Made by a program: the position numbers and the translations under genes
Shown here: positions 5,872-14,571 of the stretch, one piece after another
How the letters are laid out: each line of letters starts with the position of its first letter
Numbering within the stretch: position 1 is the first letter of the stretch
Origin: Promethearchaeota archaeon
GTDB lineage: Archaea > Asgardarchaeota > Lokiarchaeia > Sigyniarchaeales > SOKP01
Assembly: GCA_019058135.1 (NCBI GenBank)
Contig: JAHLWE010000256.1
Coordinates: 1 to 15,242, forward strand
Reading direction: 5' to 3'
Length of the DNA: 15,242 bases
Notes under the pieces: generated by a model
Seen by the model: only the letters and a program-made list of their open reading frames with translations
The model's database searches: none
Told to the model about the DNA's origin: nothing

Positions 5872-8133
5872 ATGAAAAAATTGGAAGATTTTAATGAAAA
5901 TGATGAGGATTTCAGTTTAATCGATTTATACCCTAAATATGTAATCAATTCTAAAGGTATACTTAAAGATTTTGATATTACATATATCGCAAGATCAATT
6001 AATAGAGAAACTGGATTGGAATCAGAGACTTGTGAGAAAATAGCTCAGGAAGTTCTCCGAAAAATTATTGGACAAGGGTTAAAAAGAGTTTCTTCCACGT
6101 ATATTAGAGAGATAGTATGCCTTGAATTAACTGCAAGAGGATTAGAAAAATTTAGAAACATTTATGCTCGCTATATTAACATTAGTATGACCAAATTCTC
6201 TTTAGATGAGGATTTTATTGAAAAATTTAAAAAAATTCACCCAAAATGGGGTCCCTTAGGTTATATTACTTATAAAAGAACTTATGCAAGATATATCGAA
6301 AAAGAAAATCGTAAGGAAGAATTTTGGGAAACTCTAAAAAGAGTTGTTGAAGGATGTTTCTCAATTCAAAAAGAACATTGTGTAAAATTGGGTTTACCAT
6401 GGAGCGAAGATAAAGCTCAAAAATCCGCTCAAATAATGTATCAAAAAATGTGGGATTTTAAATTTATTGCTCCAGGTCGTGGATTATGGATAATGGGAAC
6501 CCCATTTATTGATAGACATGGCTCTATGGCCCTTAATAATTGCGGCTTTGCCTCAACTGAGGATATAGATATTAAAGGGACGATTCCATTTGAATGGACA
6601 ATGGATGCATTAATGCTGGGTGTTGGTGTAGGATTTGACACAAAAGGAGCAGAAAAAATAGTCATTAAGAAACCTAAAGAAGATGATTTTCTATTTCGCA
6701 TTCCAGATAGCAGAGAAGGATGGGTTGAGGCACTAAAATATACTTTAGAGGCATATTTTTTTGAAAAAAACATACCAAAATTTGATTATTCCTTAATAAG
6801 ACCAGCGGGGGAATTAATTAGAGGATTTGGAGGAATCGCCTCTGGACCAGAACCGCTTGAAAAAATGATTGAAAACATTAAGGATCTTTTAGATCAACGT
6901 ATTGGAGATAAACTTCGTTCAATAGATATCGTTGATATTATGAATTTTATTGGTAAATGTGTGGTCGCTGGAAATGTAAGAAGAAGCGCCGAAATCGCCC
7001 TTGGAGATATAAATGATACAGAATTTATAACTATGAAACAAGATAAAGAAAAATTAACGTCCCACCGCTGGGCGAGTAATAATTCAATATTTGCAAAAAT
7101 TGGTATGGACTATTCATTTGTTGCTGAACAAATTGCAAAAAATGGAGAACCAGGTGTATTATGGTTAGAAAATTCCAGAGCCTATTCAAGAATGGCTGAA
7201 CCACCCGATTATAAAGACAAAAAAGTAGCTGGCGTAAATCCTTGTGGAGAACAGAGCCTTGAATCATATGAGCTATGCTGCCTGGTGGAGTCCTTTCCTT
7301 CAAATCATGAGTCCTATGAGGAGTTTCAAGATACACTAAAATATGCATATCTTTATGCAAAATCAGTTACTTTATTAAATACACATTGGAAGCAAACAAA
7401 TGCAATTATGGGCAAAAACAGAAGAATTGGCACTTCCCAATCGGGAATAATTAATGCATTTGTTAAACATGGGCGTAGGGAAATATTTAAATGGTGTGAA
7501 AAAGGTTACAAATACTTAAAGGAGTTGGATTCAAAATATTCAGATTGGCTAACTACCCCTAAGTCAATTAAGATGACCTCAATAAAACCCAGCGGTACTG
7601 TAAGTTTACTTCCGGGAGTAACTCCAGGAATACATTATCCACATTCTGAATATTACATACGCAGGATTCGCTTTAATGAAAATTCAGATTTGCTTCCTTT
7701 TCTGAGAGAAGCGGGATATCAAATTCATACAGATAAATACTCTCCCAACACCAGCGTTGTAGAATTCCCTATTCATGAGGAATATTTTGAAAGAGGAAAA
7801 AAAGACATATCAATGTGGGAACAGTTAGAAAATGCTGCTGCATACCAGAAATATTGGGCTGATAATCAAGTGTCTATCACAATTACTTTTAAAGAAAAAG
7901 AAGCAAAAGAGATTAAAGTTGCTTTAGAAATATTCGAAGATAAGTTGAAAGGAGTTGCATTCCTTCCCTTGAACGAACACGGTTATGAACAAGCTCCTTA
8001 TGAAGAAATTACAAAAGAACAGTATCATGAAATGAAATCGAAATTAAAACCACTCAACCTGAGTACAGTTAAAAGTGAAGCACTGGGTGAAAGATTTTGT
8101 GATGCAGATTTCTGTGAGATTAAATTCAAATGA
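5872..8133 (+). CDS. nrdJ: Adenosylcobalamin-dependent (class II) ribonucleotide reductase with N-terminal ATP-cone
   Basis: This 753-aa enzyme reduces ribonucleotides to deoxyribonucleotides using a B12-generated thiyl radical, so it needs neither oxygen nor an NrdB or NrdG partner. It most resembles the Lactobacillus leichmannii RTPR type. Residues 22-100 look like an ATP-cone allosteric domain. The catalytic domain starts near FIEKFKKIHPKWGPLGYITYKRTY (115-138). The radical-site loop is NPCGE (N456, C458, E460), the redox pair is C224 (LNNC) with C469, and a C-terminal CxxxxC shuttle (C743, C748) is present. GNVRRSAE, HRWASNNS and KPSGTV are further reductase signatures. It is a single gene, flanked by a divergent gene upstream and nurA 251 bases downstream. 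Whether it acts on di- or triphosphates cannot be read from the sequence. Confidence 0.93.
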   Translation: MKKLEDFNENDEDFSLIDLYPKYVINSKGILKDFDITYIARSINRETGLESETCEKIAQEVLRKIIGQGLKRVSSTYIREIVCLELTARGLEKFRNIYARYINISMTKFSLDEDFIEKFKKIHPKWGPLGYITYKRTYARYIEKENRKEEFWETLKRVVEGCFSIQKEHCVKLGLPWSEDKAQKSAQIMYQKMWDFKFIAPGRGLWIMGTPFIDRHGSMALNNCGFASTEDIDIKGTIPFEWTMDALMLGVGVGFDTKGAEKIVIKKPKEDDFLFRIPDSREGWVEALKYTLEAYFFEKNIPKFDYSLIRPAGELIRGFGGIASGPEPLEKMIENIKDLLDQRIGDKLRSIDIVDIMNFIGKCVVAGNVRRSAEIALGDINDTEFITMKQDKEKLTSHRWASNNSIFAKIGMDYSFVAEQIAKNGEPGVLWLENSRAYSRMAEPPDYKDKKVAGVNPCGEQSLESYELCCLVESFPSNHESYEEFQDTLKYAYLYAKSVTLLNTHWKQTNAIMGKNRRIGTSQSGIINAFVKHGRREIFKWCEKGYKYLKELDSKYSDWLTTPKSIKMTSIKPSGTVSLLPGVTPGIHYPHSEYYIRRIRFNENSDLLPFLREAGYQIHTDKYSPNTSVVEFPIHEEYFERGKKDISMWEQLENAAAYQKYWADNQVSITITFKEKEAKEIKVALEIFEDKLKGVAFLPLNEHGYEQAPYEEITKEQYHEMKSKLKPLNLSTVKSEALGERFCDADFCEIKFK

Positions 8134-8156
8134 ATAAAAATGAAATATCGTATTAA

Positions 8157-8173
8157 TTTTCTATTTTATTCTT
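8157..8173 (+). terminator. T-rich tract after the ribonucleotide reductase
   Basis: A pyrimidine and T-rich stretch (TTTTCTATTTTATTCTT) begins 24 bases after the reductase stop. No hairpin is visible. It is a plausible archaeal terminator separating the reductase from the nurA cluster. Confidence 0.3.
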
Positions 8174-8334
8174 AAAATATTATTTGAAATCTTAAGATGA
8201 TAGAACCCAATTATTAAGTTTGTTAAGTTAGTAAATTTAATATATTTAAAAATCACTAATGATAATATTGATAAAGGAGAAATAATCATTTAATAAAAAA
8301 AATCAATAAATTAGTAATTTAGATTGCTTAAAAC

Positions 8335-8341
8335 TTTTATT
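8335..8341 (+). promoter_or_regulatory. Putative TATA box for the nurA-herA-mre11-rad50 cluster
   Basis: TTTTATT is preceded by an A-rich AAAAC that could serve as part of a BRE. Expected spacing puts the start site near 8364 and leaves a leader of about 20 bases containing AAGGT (8373-8377), seven bases before the nurA ATG. The agreement of box, leader and ribosome-binding site is modest support. The rest of the 251-base gap (8134-8384) holds no gene I can see. Confidence 0.35.
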
Positions 8342-8384
8342 TCATTAGTCAATTAAATTAGATATTAAAAAAAAGGTTAAAAGT

Positions 8385-9515
8385 ATGAAAGAGCCACAAG
8401 ATTCGTCAATAATAAGAGAGTGCGTGAAATTTATTGAAGAGAGTAAAAAAGAATTTATTGAACTGGATACTCCATTTAAATCGGATGAGAATGAAGAATG
8501 TTTTGTAATTGAAGAAGATCGAATCTTTCAAATCTTTGAATGTAAAGATTTTCGAAAAATGGGATTTATAGATGGTGGAAATGCACCAATTTTAAATGGT
8601 GGCGATTTTAATATTAGTTTTTGTAGAGTTGCTGGTGTATTAATGAATGAAAATCAATGGGTTCATCTGGATAAAACACCATTAGTAATCGAATTTTATA
8701 CTGGTACTGTTATAAAATCACTTGATAATGGAAAAATGGTTTATCTTACTCGATTCTTTCCTAGAGAATCTTCCCATCTAGCATATTTGCCAAAAAATGA
8801 TATTATATTTGATATTAAGGATGAGTTATTAAGAAGAAATAGGGGATTTCTTCTCGATATCAATAGACTTGGTGGTATTGCAAGGCGATTCGCTGAGTGG
8901 ACTTATGCAACCAAATTTGTCGAAAATGAATTAAACGTGGGAAATATTTTAATTAGAGATGGATCATTACAGACAGGTTTTACAGATGAAATGCACTTAG
9001 CGAGAAAATTATTTCAAGTAGGTTTGAGCAAAAATGTATATATAACTGGTTTATCTAAAACATGTAGGCTATTCACACAAAATGGTGATTCTTTAATGGC
9101 TACTATAAATTCCATAGCATCAAGAAAATATCCAGATAATGAATGGTATTTTTATCCAATATTTCGAGTCACTCTTGCAGATAATCAAGCTGATTTATAT
9201 TTTTTAAAATTAAATAAAATCTCATCATATGTATTTCGATTTGATATTTATATTGAGCAATCTAAAAAATTAAATCAAAATGAAAGGGAAGTAATTATTT
9301 CAAACCTTGCCAATAACTCGAATGATTTATCTTTTATAGGATATCCTTATGGTCTAATTAAAGTAGATCAATTAGCAAGAGTGTCAACAAACGAAATTAA
9401 TTTGAATAAATATCAAACCTTAGCCGAATTTGATGAGAAAATATATGAAATGTATATTTTACCACGTCTACGTTCTGTAGATGCTCATGATATTATTAAT
9501 AATATAAGAAAATAA
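8385..9515 (+). CDS. nurA: NurA 5'-3' nuclease
   Basis: This 376-aa protein shows the NurA fold motifs: FIDGG (D63), RRFAEW (E171), LIRDGSLQ (D192) and GLSKTCRLF (222-230), and it ends with DAHDI (366-370). NurA is a dimeric manganese-dependent nuclease that works with the HerA translocase to resect DNA ends for recombination. The C-terminal YPYGLIKVDQLARVS (320-334) matches the usual YPxxLxxAHxxA motif, but the histidine position carries D328. AAGGT ends seven bases before the ATG. herA follows after 20 bases, so the gene appears to lead an operon with herA, mre11 and rad50. The length is normal for the family, and no truncation is seen. Confidence 0.9.
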   Translation: MKEPQDSSIIRECVKFIEESKKEFIELDTPFKSDENEECFVIEEDRIFQIFECKDFRKMGFIDGGNAPILNGGDFNISFCRVAGVLMNENQWVHLDKTPLVIEFYTGTVIKSLDNGKMVYLTRFFPRESSHLAYLPKNDIIFDIKDELLRRNRGFLLDINRLGGIARRFAEWTYATKFVENELNVGNILIRDGSLQTGFTDEMHLARKLFQVGLSKNVYITGLSKTCRLFTQNGDSLMATINSIASRKYPDNEWYFYPIFRVTLADNQADLYFLKLNKISSYVFRFDIYIEQSKKLNQNEREVIISNLANNSNDLSFIGYPYGLIKVDQLARVSTNEINLNKYQTLAEFDEKIYEMYILPRLRSVDAHDIINNIRK

Positions 9516-9535
9516 TTAAAAAAAATCAAAAAAAA

Positions 9536-11098
9536 ATGAAAGTATTAGGAAATAATGTTTTAGGATGTTTTATATCTGGAGGTTTTGCGAAACTAATCCT
9601 TAGACAGAAATATAAGGGTGAATTTGAACTCGGACAATTATTAGTTGCTGGAAAAAATAAAGATGATTATTCCATATATCAAATCAAAGATTTGTACTAT
9701 GGAAGCCAAATTCCTGAAAGTGCGCTTGAATTAATGGCAGGTTATCAATTAGAAAGAGAAGAGAGTGATCTAAAAATTTATGAGTCAGAATTAAGAAATT
9801 ACATACTTGCTAAAGCAAAGCCGCTAATAAATATTCGAAATAAACAACTACTTTTACCAAAAAAACTTCCTCAATTTTTTGGAGACATTTATGAGATTAA
9901 TGATTCACACCTTGATTTTTTTGAAATTCCTAAAAATCCACTTACCCTTGGAAAAATTCGTTCTGGTTCAAAAGTATTAGATACAGAAGTTAAAGTAAAT
10001 GCGAAGAAAGTATTAAAACATCACGTATTAATTCCAGCCACAACTGGTCGAGGGAAATCTAATTTAGTTAAAGTGATACTTTATAATTTAATGGAGGAGG
10101 ATAAATGTGGAAAACTTGTTTTTGACCCTCATAATGAATATTATGGCACATTAAATAAAAAAGGTCTTAAAGATCATCCAAAAAGTAGAGATTTTTTAAA
10201 ATATTATACAGTAAGAGATGTTTCAGGAAAATTAGATTTAAAATTTAATGTGAGTCTTCTTTATCCAGATCATGTAATCAATAGTATAGATTTATCCAGA
10301 CCTCAGATTGATGCATTAATTTTATATCACCGAGAATATAGAGAAAATTGGATTCAAAGTATTTTTAACGAAAGTATTACACCTCCTCAAGGAATCCAGT
10401 CATCAACTCTCTCAGTTTTAAGAAGGAGGTTAATAGTATTATTGAATTTTGAATTAGTTGAAAATGTAACAATTCAAGGAAATGGAATTTACTCCTTAAC
10501 TGGATATGAATCGACTGTTGATGATATTAAAAAATTTTTAGTAGAAGGAAAAACAGTTATTATAGATACTTCACTCTTTACTGGTCTTGAAGAAATATTT
10601 GTCGCTACAATAATAGTAGAGAGTGTTTTTTATCATTATAAAAATCTTAAATTTAAAGACAAGCTTAAAGGAAAACCTGTTATAACGATTATTCTTGAAG
10701 AAGCTCCAAGAGTTATTGGTAAGAGAATTTTAGAAGTAAGAGAAAATATATTCGGAAAAATTGCACGAGAGGGGCGAAAATTTAAAATTGGTTTAATTGC
10801 TTTAACTCAGCTTCCTAGTTTAATACCTAGAGAAATTCTAGCAAATATGAATACTAAGATTATTCTTGGAAATGAAATGGGTCCAGAAAGAACTATTTTG
10901 ACTCAAAGTTCTGCTCAAGATTTATCAGATGATAGTCAAACAATTGCAAGTTTGGATATTGGTGAGGCAATTGTTACATCCAATTTTACAAAATTTGCTA
11001 TTCCAATTAAAATTCCGAAATTCGAAGATTTATTTGAAGAGAAAGAAAAGGAGCATTCCTCTCGACCAGTAAAAAAAGGATTTCCAGGTATTAAATAA
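9536..11098 (+). CDS. herA: HerA hexameric DNA translocase (HAS-barrel ATPase)
   Basis: This 520-aa protein opens with a HAS-barrel (about 1-65, GCFISGG...ELGQLLV), the part through which HerA binds NurA. The FtsK-like RecA core has Walker A at ATTGRGKS (168-175) followed by LVFDPHNEY (194-202), Walker B at ITIILEEAP (383-391), the arginine-finger region IAREGRKFKIGL (409-420) and a TQLPSLIP sensor segment (424-431). HerA forms a hexamer that pumps double-stranded DNA into the NurA nuclease. The ATG follows nurA by 20 bases of almost pure A with no Shine-Dalgarno, so translation may be coupled to nurA. The length is typical. The C-terminal tail (about 500-520) is basic and probably flexible. 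mre11 follows after 28 bases. Confidence 0.93.
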   Translation: MKVLGNNVLGCFISGGFAKLILRQKYKGEFELGQLLVAGKNKDDYSIYQIKDLYYGSQIPESALELMAGYQLEREESDLKIYESELRNYILAKAKPLINIRNKQLLLPKKLPQFFGDIYEINDSHLDFFEIPKNPLTLGKIRSGSKVLDTEVKVNAKKVLKHHVLIPATTGRGKSNLVKVILYNLMEEDKCGKLVFDPHNEYYGTLNKKGLKDHPKSRDFLKYYTVRDVSGKLDLKFNVSLLYPDHVINSIDLSRPQIDALILYHREYRENWIQSIFNESITPPQGIQSSTLSVLRRRLIVLLNFELVENVTIQGNGIYSLTGYESTVDDIKKFLVEGKTVIIDTSLFTGLEEIFVATIIVESVFYHYKNLKFKDKLKGKPVITIILEEAPRVIGKRILEVRENIFGKIAREGRKFKIGLIALTQLPSLIPREILANMNTKIILGNEMGPERTILTQSSAQDLSDDSQTIASLDIGEAIVTSNFTKFAIPIKIPKFEDLFEEKEKEHSSRPVKKGFPGIK

Positions 11099-11113
11099 TT
11101 CAAACTTATAAAA

Positions 11114-11120
11114 AAGGTGA
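11114..11120 (+). promoter_or_regulatory. Shine-Dalgarno that decides the non-ATG start of mre11
   Basis: AAGGTGA is a near-perfect match to the archaeal anti-Shine-Dalgarno and lies six bases before the ATA at 11127. Its last three bases are also a TGA in the mre11 frame, so the start must lie downstream of it. Confidence 0.6.
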
Positions 11121-11126
11121 AAATTT

Positions 11127-12434
11127 ATAAGGATAAAATTTGCTCATATTTCTGATTGCCATTTAGGGGCTTGGAGAAAAGAACAATTAAATGAACTGGG
11201 ATATCAAGCTTTTGAACAGGTAATAGATAGAATAATAAAAGAAAAAGTAGACTTTCTTGTTATTAGTGGTGATTTATATGATGTTAGTAATCCTAAAGTA
11301 GATGTTATTGATTTAGCAACTAAAAATCTTAAAAAATTAAAAGATAATCATATTCCAGTTTTTGGAATAATGGGGTCACACGATTTTTCTCCTTCAAATA
11401 AATCTATGATAAGACCGTTAATTTCAGCTGGATTTTTCATTGATGTATTTAATGCGAAGTTAGTTAATGATAAAATAAAATTATTATATACCCAGGAAAT
11501 GAAGACTGGAATTAAATTAACAGGAATAAGAGCAAGAAAAAGATCTTTGGAAATTGAAGATTATCAACATCTAGATTTACAAGACATTGAAAGTGAAGAT
11601 GGAATAAAGATTTTTCTATTTCACACAATGTTAGCTGAGTTGAAACCAAAAGAATATAAAGATATGGAATCATCTCCTAAATCTTTATTACCAAAAAAAT
11701 TCATTTATTATGCTGGGGGTCATTTACATAAAACAGTCCCAGAAAAATTAAGGGAAGGAAATCACACTCTTAAAATTGATGAAAAAAACAATATTATATA
11801 TCCAGGCTGTCTATTTCCTACAAATTTTCTTGAACTTGAAAAATTTAAGTATGGAGGATTTTGTATAGTATCAGGAGAAGTAGATTCTAATAAGAACTCT
11901 TTACAAGTTAAATGGATTCCCATTGAAATAAAACAAGTTAATTCGATAAATATTGATTGTAATAATAAATACATTTCACAAGTTCAAGAAATAATTAATA
12001 ATGAAATTTCAAGGAATCAATTTCAAGATAAAATAATAACGATCCGTTTTCATGGTACTTTATCTTCGGGTAAATCTTATGAAATTAAATCTGATAATAT
12101 TATTCACAAAATTAAAAAAAAAGGGGCCTACGAAGTATTAATCAATAAGAGTTATCTCTCCTCAAAAGAATATGGTCATATAAGAGTTGTTGTAGGAAAA
12201 ACAAATGAAGAAATTGAAAATACTCTTATTCATAATCATGCTCAAAAAATTAAAATTCAGAATTTATCAAAGGTGCAAATTGAAAAAAAGATTTATATTC
12301 TATTCGAAATTCTTGGGAAAGAGAGGGAAGAAGGTACCAAGGTTAAAGAATATGAAAATGAAATCAAACAAAATTTTTTAAAAATATTCGAATTAGAGAC
12401 GGTAGATAAAGAACATATAGATGAGATACAGTGA
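11127..12434 (+). CDS. mre11: Mre11 nuclease, apparently starting at AUA
   Basis: Read from ATA 11127 the protein has 435 aa. It contains all the calcineurin-like phosphoesterase motifs: DCH (D10, H12), GDLYD (D49), GSHD (83-86, serine where many have asparagine), FLFHTML (H166) and GGHLH (H199, H201). The capping domain follows (about 215-320), and a helical C-terminal region (about 320-435) probably binds Rad50. Starting at the first ATG (11370, residue 82) would delete the first two motifs, so the true start must lie upstream. No ATG, GTG or TTG exists between the in-frame TGA (11118-11120) and the conserved IKFAHISD. The best choice is ATA 11127, six bases after AAGGTGA. A GTG at 11117 would need a one-base shift, which a sequencing error could explain. 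The stop overlaps the rad50 GTG by four bases. Mre11 with Rad50 trims double-strand breaks. Confidence 0.92.
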   Translation: MRIKFAHISDCHLGAWRKEQLNELGYQAFEQVIDRIIKEKVDFLVISGDLYDVSNPKVDVIDLATKNLKKLKDNHIPVFGIMGSHDFSPSNKSMIRPLISAGFFIDVFNAKLVNDKIKLLYTQEMKTGIKLTGIRARKRSLEIEDYQHLDLQDIESEDGIKIFLFHTMLAELKPKEYKDMESSPKSLLPKKFIYYAGGHLHKTVPEKLREGNHTLKIDEKNNIIYPGCLFPTNFLELEKFKYGGFCIVSGEVDSNKNSLQVKWIPIEIKQVNSINIDCNNKYISQVQEIINNEISRNQFQDKIITIRFHGTLSSGKSYEIKSDNIIHKIKKKGAYEVLINKSYLSSKEYGHIRVVVGKTNEEIENTLIHNHAQKIKIQNLSKVQIEKKIYILFEILGKEREEGTKVKEYENEIKQNFLKIFELETVDKEHIDEIQ

Positions 12435-14521
12435 TTTTAGAATCTGTTAAGATAAAAAATATTAGAAGTATTAAAAATATTGAAATAGATTTTACCCCTT
12501 CTACACTATTATTTTTAGGAGATATTGGAAGTGGAAAAACTTCTGTATTAAAAGCTATTGAATTTGCTTTATTTGGCATATTAAATGCTGCTGATCTCAA
12601 TGGACCTTCATTATTGCGACGAGGAGAAAATAACGGTTCAATAGAATTAACTTTTTCAATTGATGGCAAAAAATATACATTAAAACGTGGTTTAAGAAGA
12701 GGAAAAGATGGATCTGTCTACCAAAGAAAAGAAACGAGTCTGATAGAAGATAATATAGAGATAACTTATTCCCCTACTGAATTACGTAAAAAAATATTAG
12801 GTTTATTGAATTATTCAATAACTCGATATGAAAAAGCCAAAAAAATCCCATTGTTTAGATATACTGTTTATACTCCTCAGGAACAAGTCAAAGAAATTTT
12901 ACAAGCGAAGTCTGAAGATCGATTCGAAATTTTAAAAGATATATTTGGAATTGAAAAGTATGAGTTTGCACTTAAAAATATTGATATAATAAAGCAACTT
13001 TTATACAAAAAAATTACGGAAATTGATACGCAACTTTCACAAATAGGGACACCCGAAGTAGATATTCCGAAAAAAGAAGAAGAAATTAATCAACAAAAAA
13101 TAAAGATAAATGAATTAAAAAAGAAAATTATTAAAAAAGAAAAAATAATATCACAAGAAAACGAAAAACTTGAAGAAATTCAATCTAGATATAACGAATT
13201 TACCTTCAAAATAACTGAAATAGAAAATAAAGAACAAAATATAATAGATAATACTAAAACAAAACAAGAAAATCAAAAAAAAATAGAAAAATTAAATAAA
13301 GAAATCTTACGTCTCAACCAAGATAAAAAAATTTTACCAAAAGTTAAATTAGGTACTGATCTCACTGAAAAACAATTAAAGAAAAAAATTAGAGAATTAC
13401 GAAATTCAATATCTAAAAAAGAAAGAAAGAACACGTTGGAGCAAGATAAAATAAAAAAAATTAATGATTTATTGACTCATGAGATATGTCCTCTATGTGG
13501 ACAGAAATTACACGATACAGAACGATTTATTAGAGAAAAGGAAGAATCCAATGTTAAATTAAAAAAAATAATTGAAGATATCGAAAATTTAGAATCTAAG
13601 ATAAGGAAATTTGAAAATAATTTGGAGAATTTAAATGATTACAAAAAAATTGGAAAAGAAAAGGAAAGCATTGAAAGACTTATTTCTGAAAAACATAAAA
13701 GACAAAATGATTTAAATATATTTATTGATGATATGGAAAGAAAAATTCACAACAATAAACAGGATATAAATTTAATATTAGAAAAATATAAATTCAAAAA
13801 TTTAACTCAATTAACTCAATTTAAAAAGGAATTGAGAAATGAATTTGAGCACCAAAAAAAAATATTAGATAACTATAATTCTCACAAGTTAGAATTTGAA
13901 AAAGATCTAAGTACAAAAGAAGAAAATTCAAAACATCTAAAAGATCAATTGGAGACTCTCAAAAAATTTTTTAAACTTAAAAAAGAACTTAAAGAAAACT
14001 TAGAATATGTTAGGAATTTAAGAGAATGGGTAAGTGATAAATTTCCAATTCTTTTGAGAGATATTGAAACTGAAATTTTATTTTCAAGTGCACAACACTT
14101 TAATGAATATTTTAAAGAATGGTTTAAAATACTTGTAGAGGATGAAAATATAGAAGTAGAAATTAGACCAGATGATTTTGAACCAATAATTAATGTAAAT
14201 GGCTATGAATCCCCTTTTAGCGATTTATCAGGGGGAGAAAAAAGTGCTTTATCTTTGTCATATAGGTTAGCATTAAATAAGATAATTAATGATAAGTATC
14301 AAGATATTAAGACAAAAGATCTTTTAATTTTAGATGAACCAACAGATGGTTTTAGCCAAGAACAAGTAAATCGTATGCAAGAAATTTTTCTAAAGTTAAA
14401 TACCGCCCAAATAATTATTATTTCTCACGAGCGTACTCTTGAGTCGTTTGTAACGGATATTTATAATTTTAGTAAAGAAAATTATGAAACCATAGTTAGA
14501 AAAAAAATTATTAAAAATTAA
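12431..14521 (+). CDS. rad50: Rad50 ATPase with zinc hook and short coiled coil
   Basis: This 696-aa SMC-like ATPase starts at GTG, overlapping the mre11 stop by four bases. Walker A is GDIGSGKT (30-37), the Q-loop YTPQEQ (Q150), and the zinc hook CPLCG (C353, C356) sits between two coiled-coil arms (about 185-345 and 362-540). The ABC signature is LSGGEKSA (599-606), Walker B LLILDEP (631-637), and the switch histidine H666 is in IISHERT. Rad50 dimerises on ATP, joins across the hook and controls the Mre11 nuclease at DNA ends. The protein is shorter than commonly studied archaeal Rad50 (around 880 aa); the missing length is in the arms and no motif is lost. The overlap indicates translational coupling with mre11. 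Confidence 0.95.
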   Translation: MILESVKIKNIRSIKNIEIDFTPSTLLFLGDIGSGKTSVLKAIEFALFGILNAADLNGPSLLRRGENNGSIELTFSIDGKKYTLKRGLRRGKDGSVYQRKETSLIEDNIEITYSPTELRKKILGLLNYSITRYEKAKKIPLFRYTVYTPQEQVKEILQAKSEDRFEILKDIFGIEKYEFALKNIDIIKQLLYKKITEIDTQLSQIGTPEVDIPKKEEEINQQKIKINELKKKIIKKEKIISQENEKLEEIQSRYNEFTFKITEIENKEQNIIDNTKTKQENQKKIEKLNKEILRLNQDKKILPKVKLGTDLTEKQLKKKIRELRNSISKKERKNTLEQDKIKKINDLLTHEICPLCGQKLHDTERFIREKEESNVKLKKIIEDIENLESKIRKFENNLENLNDYKKIGKEKESIERLISEKHKRQNDLNIFIDDMERKIHNNKQDINLILEKYKFKNLTQLTQFKKELRNEFEHQKKILDNYNSHKLEFEKDLSTKEENSKHLKDQLETLKKFFKLKKELKENLEYVRNLREWVSDKFPILLRDIETEILFSSAQHFNEYFKEWFKILVEDENIEVEIRPDDFEPIINVNGYESPFSDLSGGEKSALSLSYRLALNKIINDKYQDIKTKDLLILDEPTDGFSQEQVNRMQEIFLKLNTAQIIIISHERTLESFVTDIYNFSKENYETIVRKKIIKN

Positions 14522-14571
14522 AGAAATAAAAAATGGATCATTTATACTTAAGACAAGAATTGGATTGAAAA

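Noticed and set aside
6441..7360. Two minus-strand frames of about 110 codons inside the reductase gene
   Set aside because: They are antisense to a well-conserved enzyme and have no recognisable motif or own ribosome-binding site.
8270..8300. AAAGGAG sequence in the gap before nurA as the ribosome-binding site of a small gene
   Set aside because: No start codon lies at a usable distance and the following frames stop almost at once.
11370..12434. mre11 starting at the first ATG (354 aa)
   Set aside because: It would remove the DCH and GDLYD metal-binding motifs that are encoded in the same open frame just upstream.
12364..12669. Minus-strand frame across the mre11-rad50 junction
   Set aside because: It overlaps conserved coding sequence, including the Rad50 Walker A, on the other strand; no independent support.
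14533..14568. Eleven-codon frame between rad50 and the ATPase (possible leader peptide)
   Set aside because: It is too short, lacks a Shine-Dalgarno, and ends just before the next ATG, which is expected often in AT-rich DNA.
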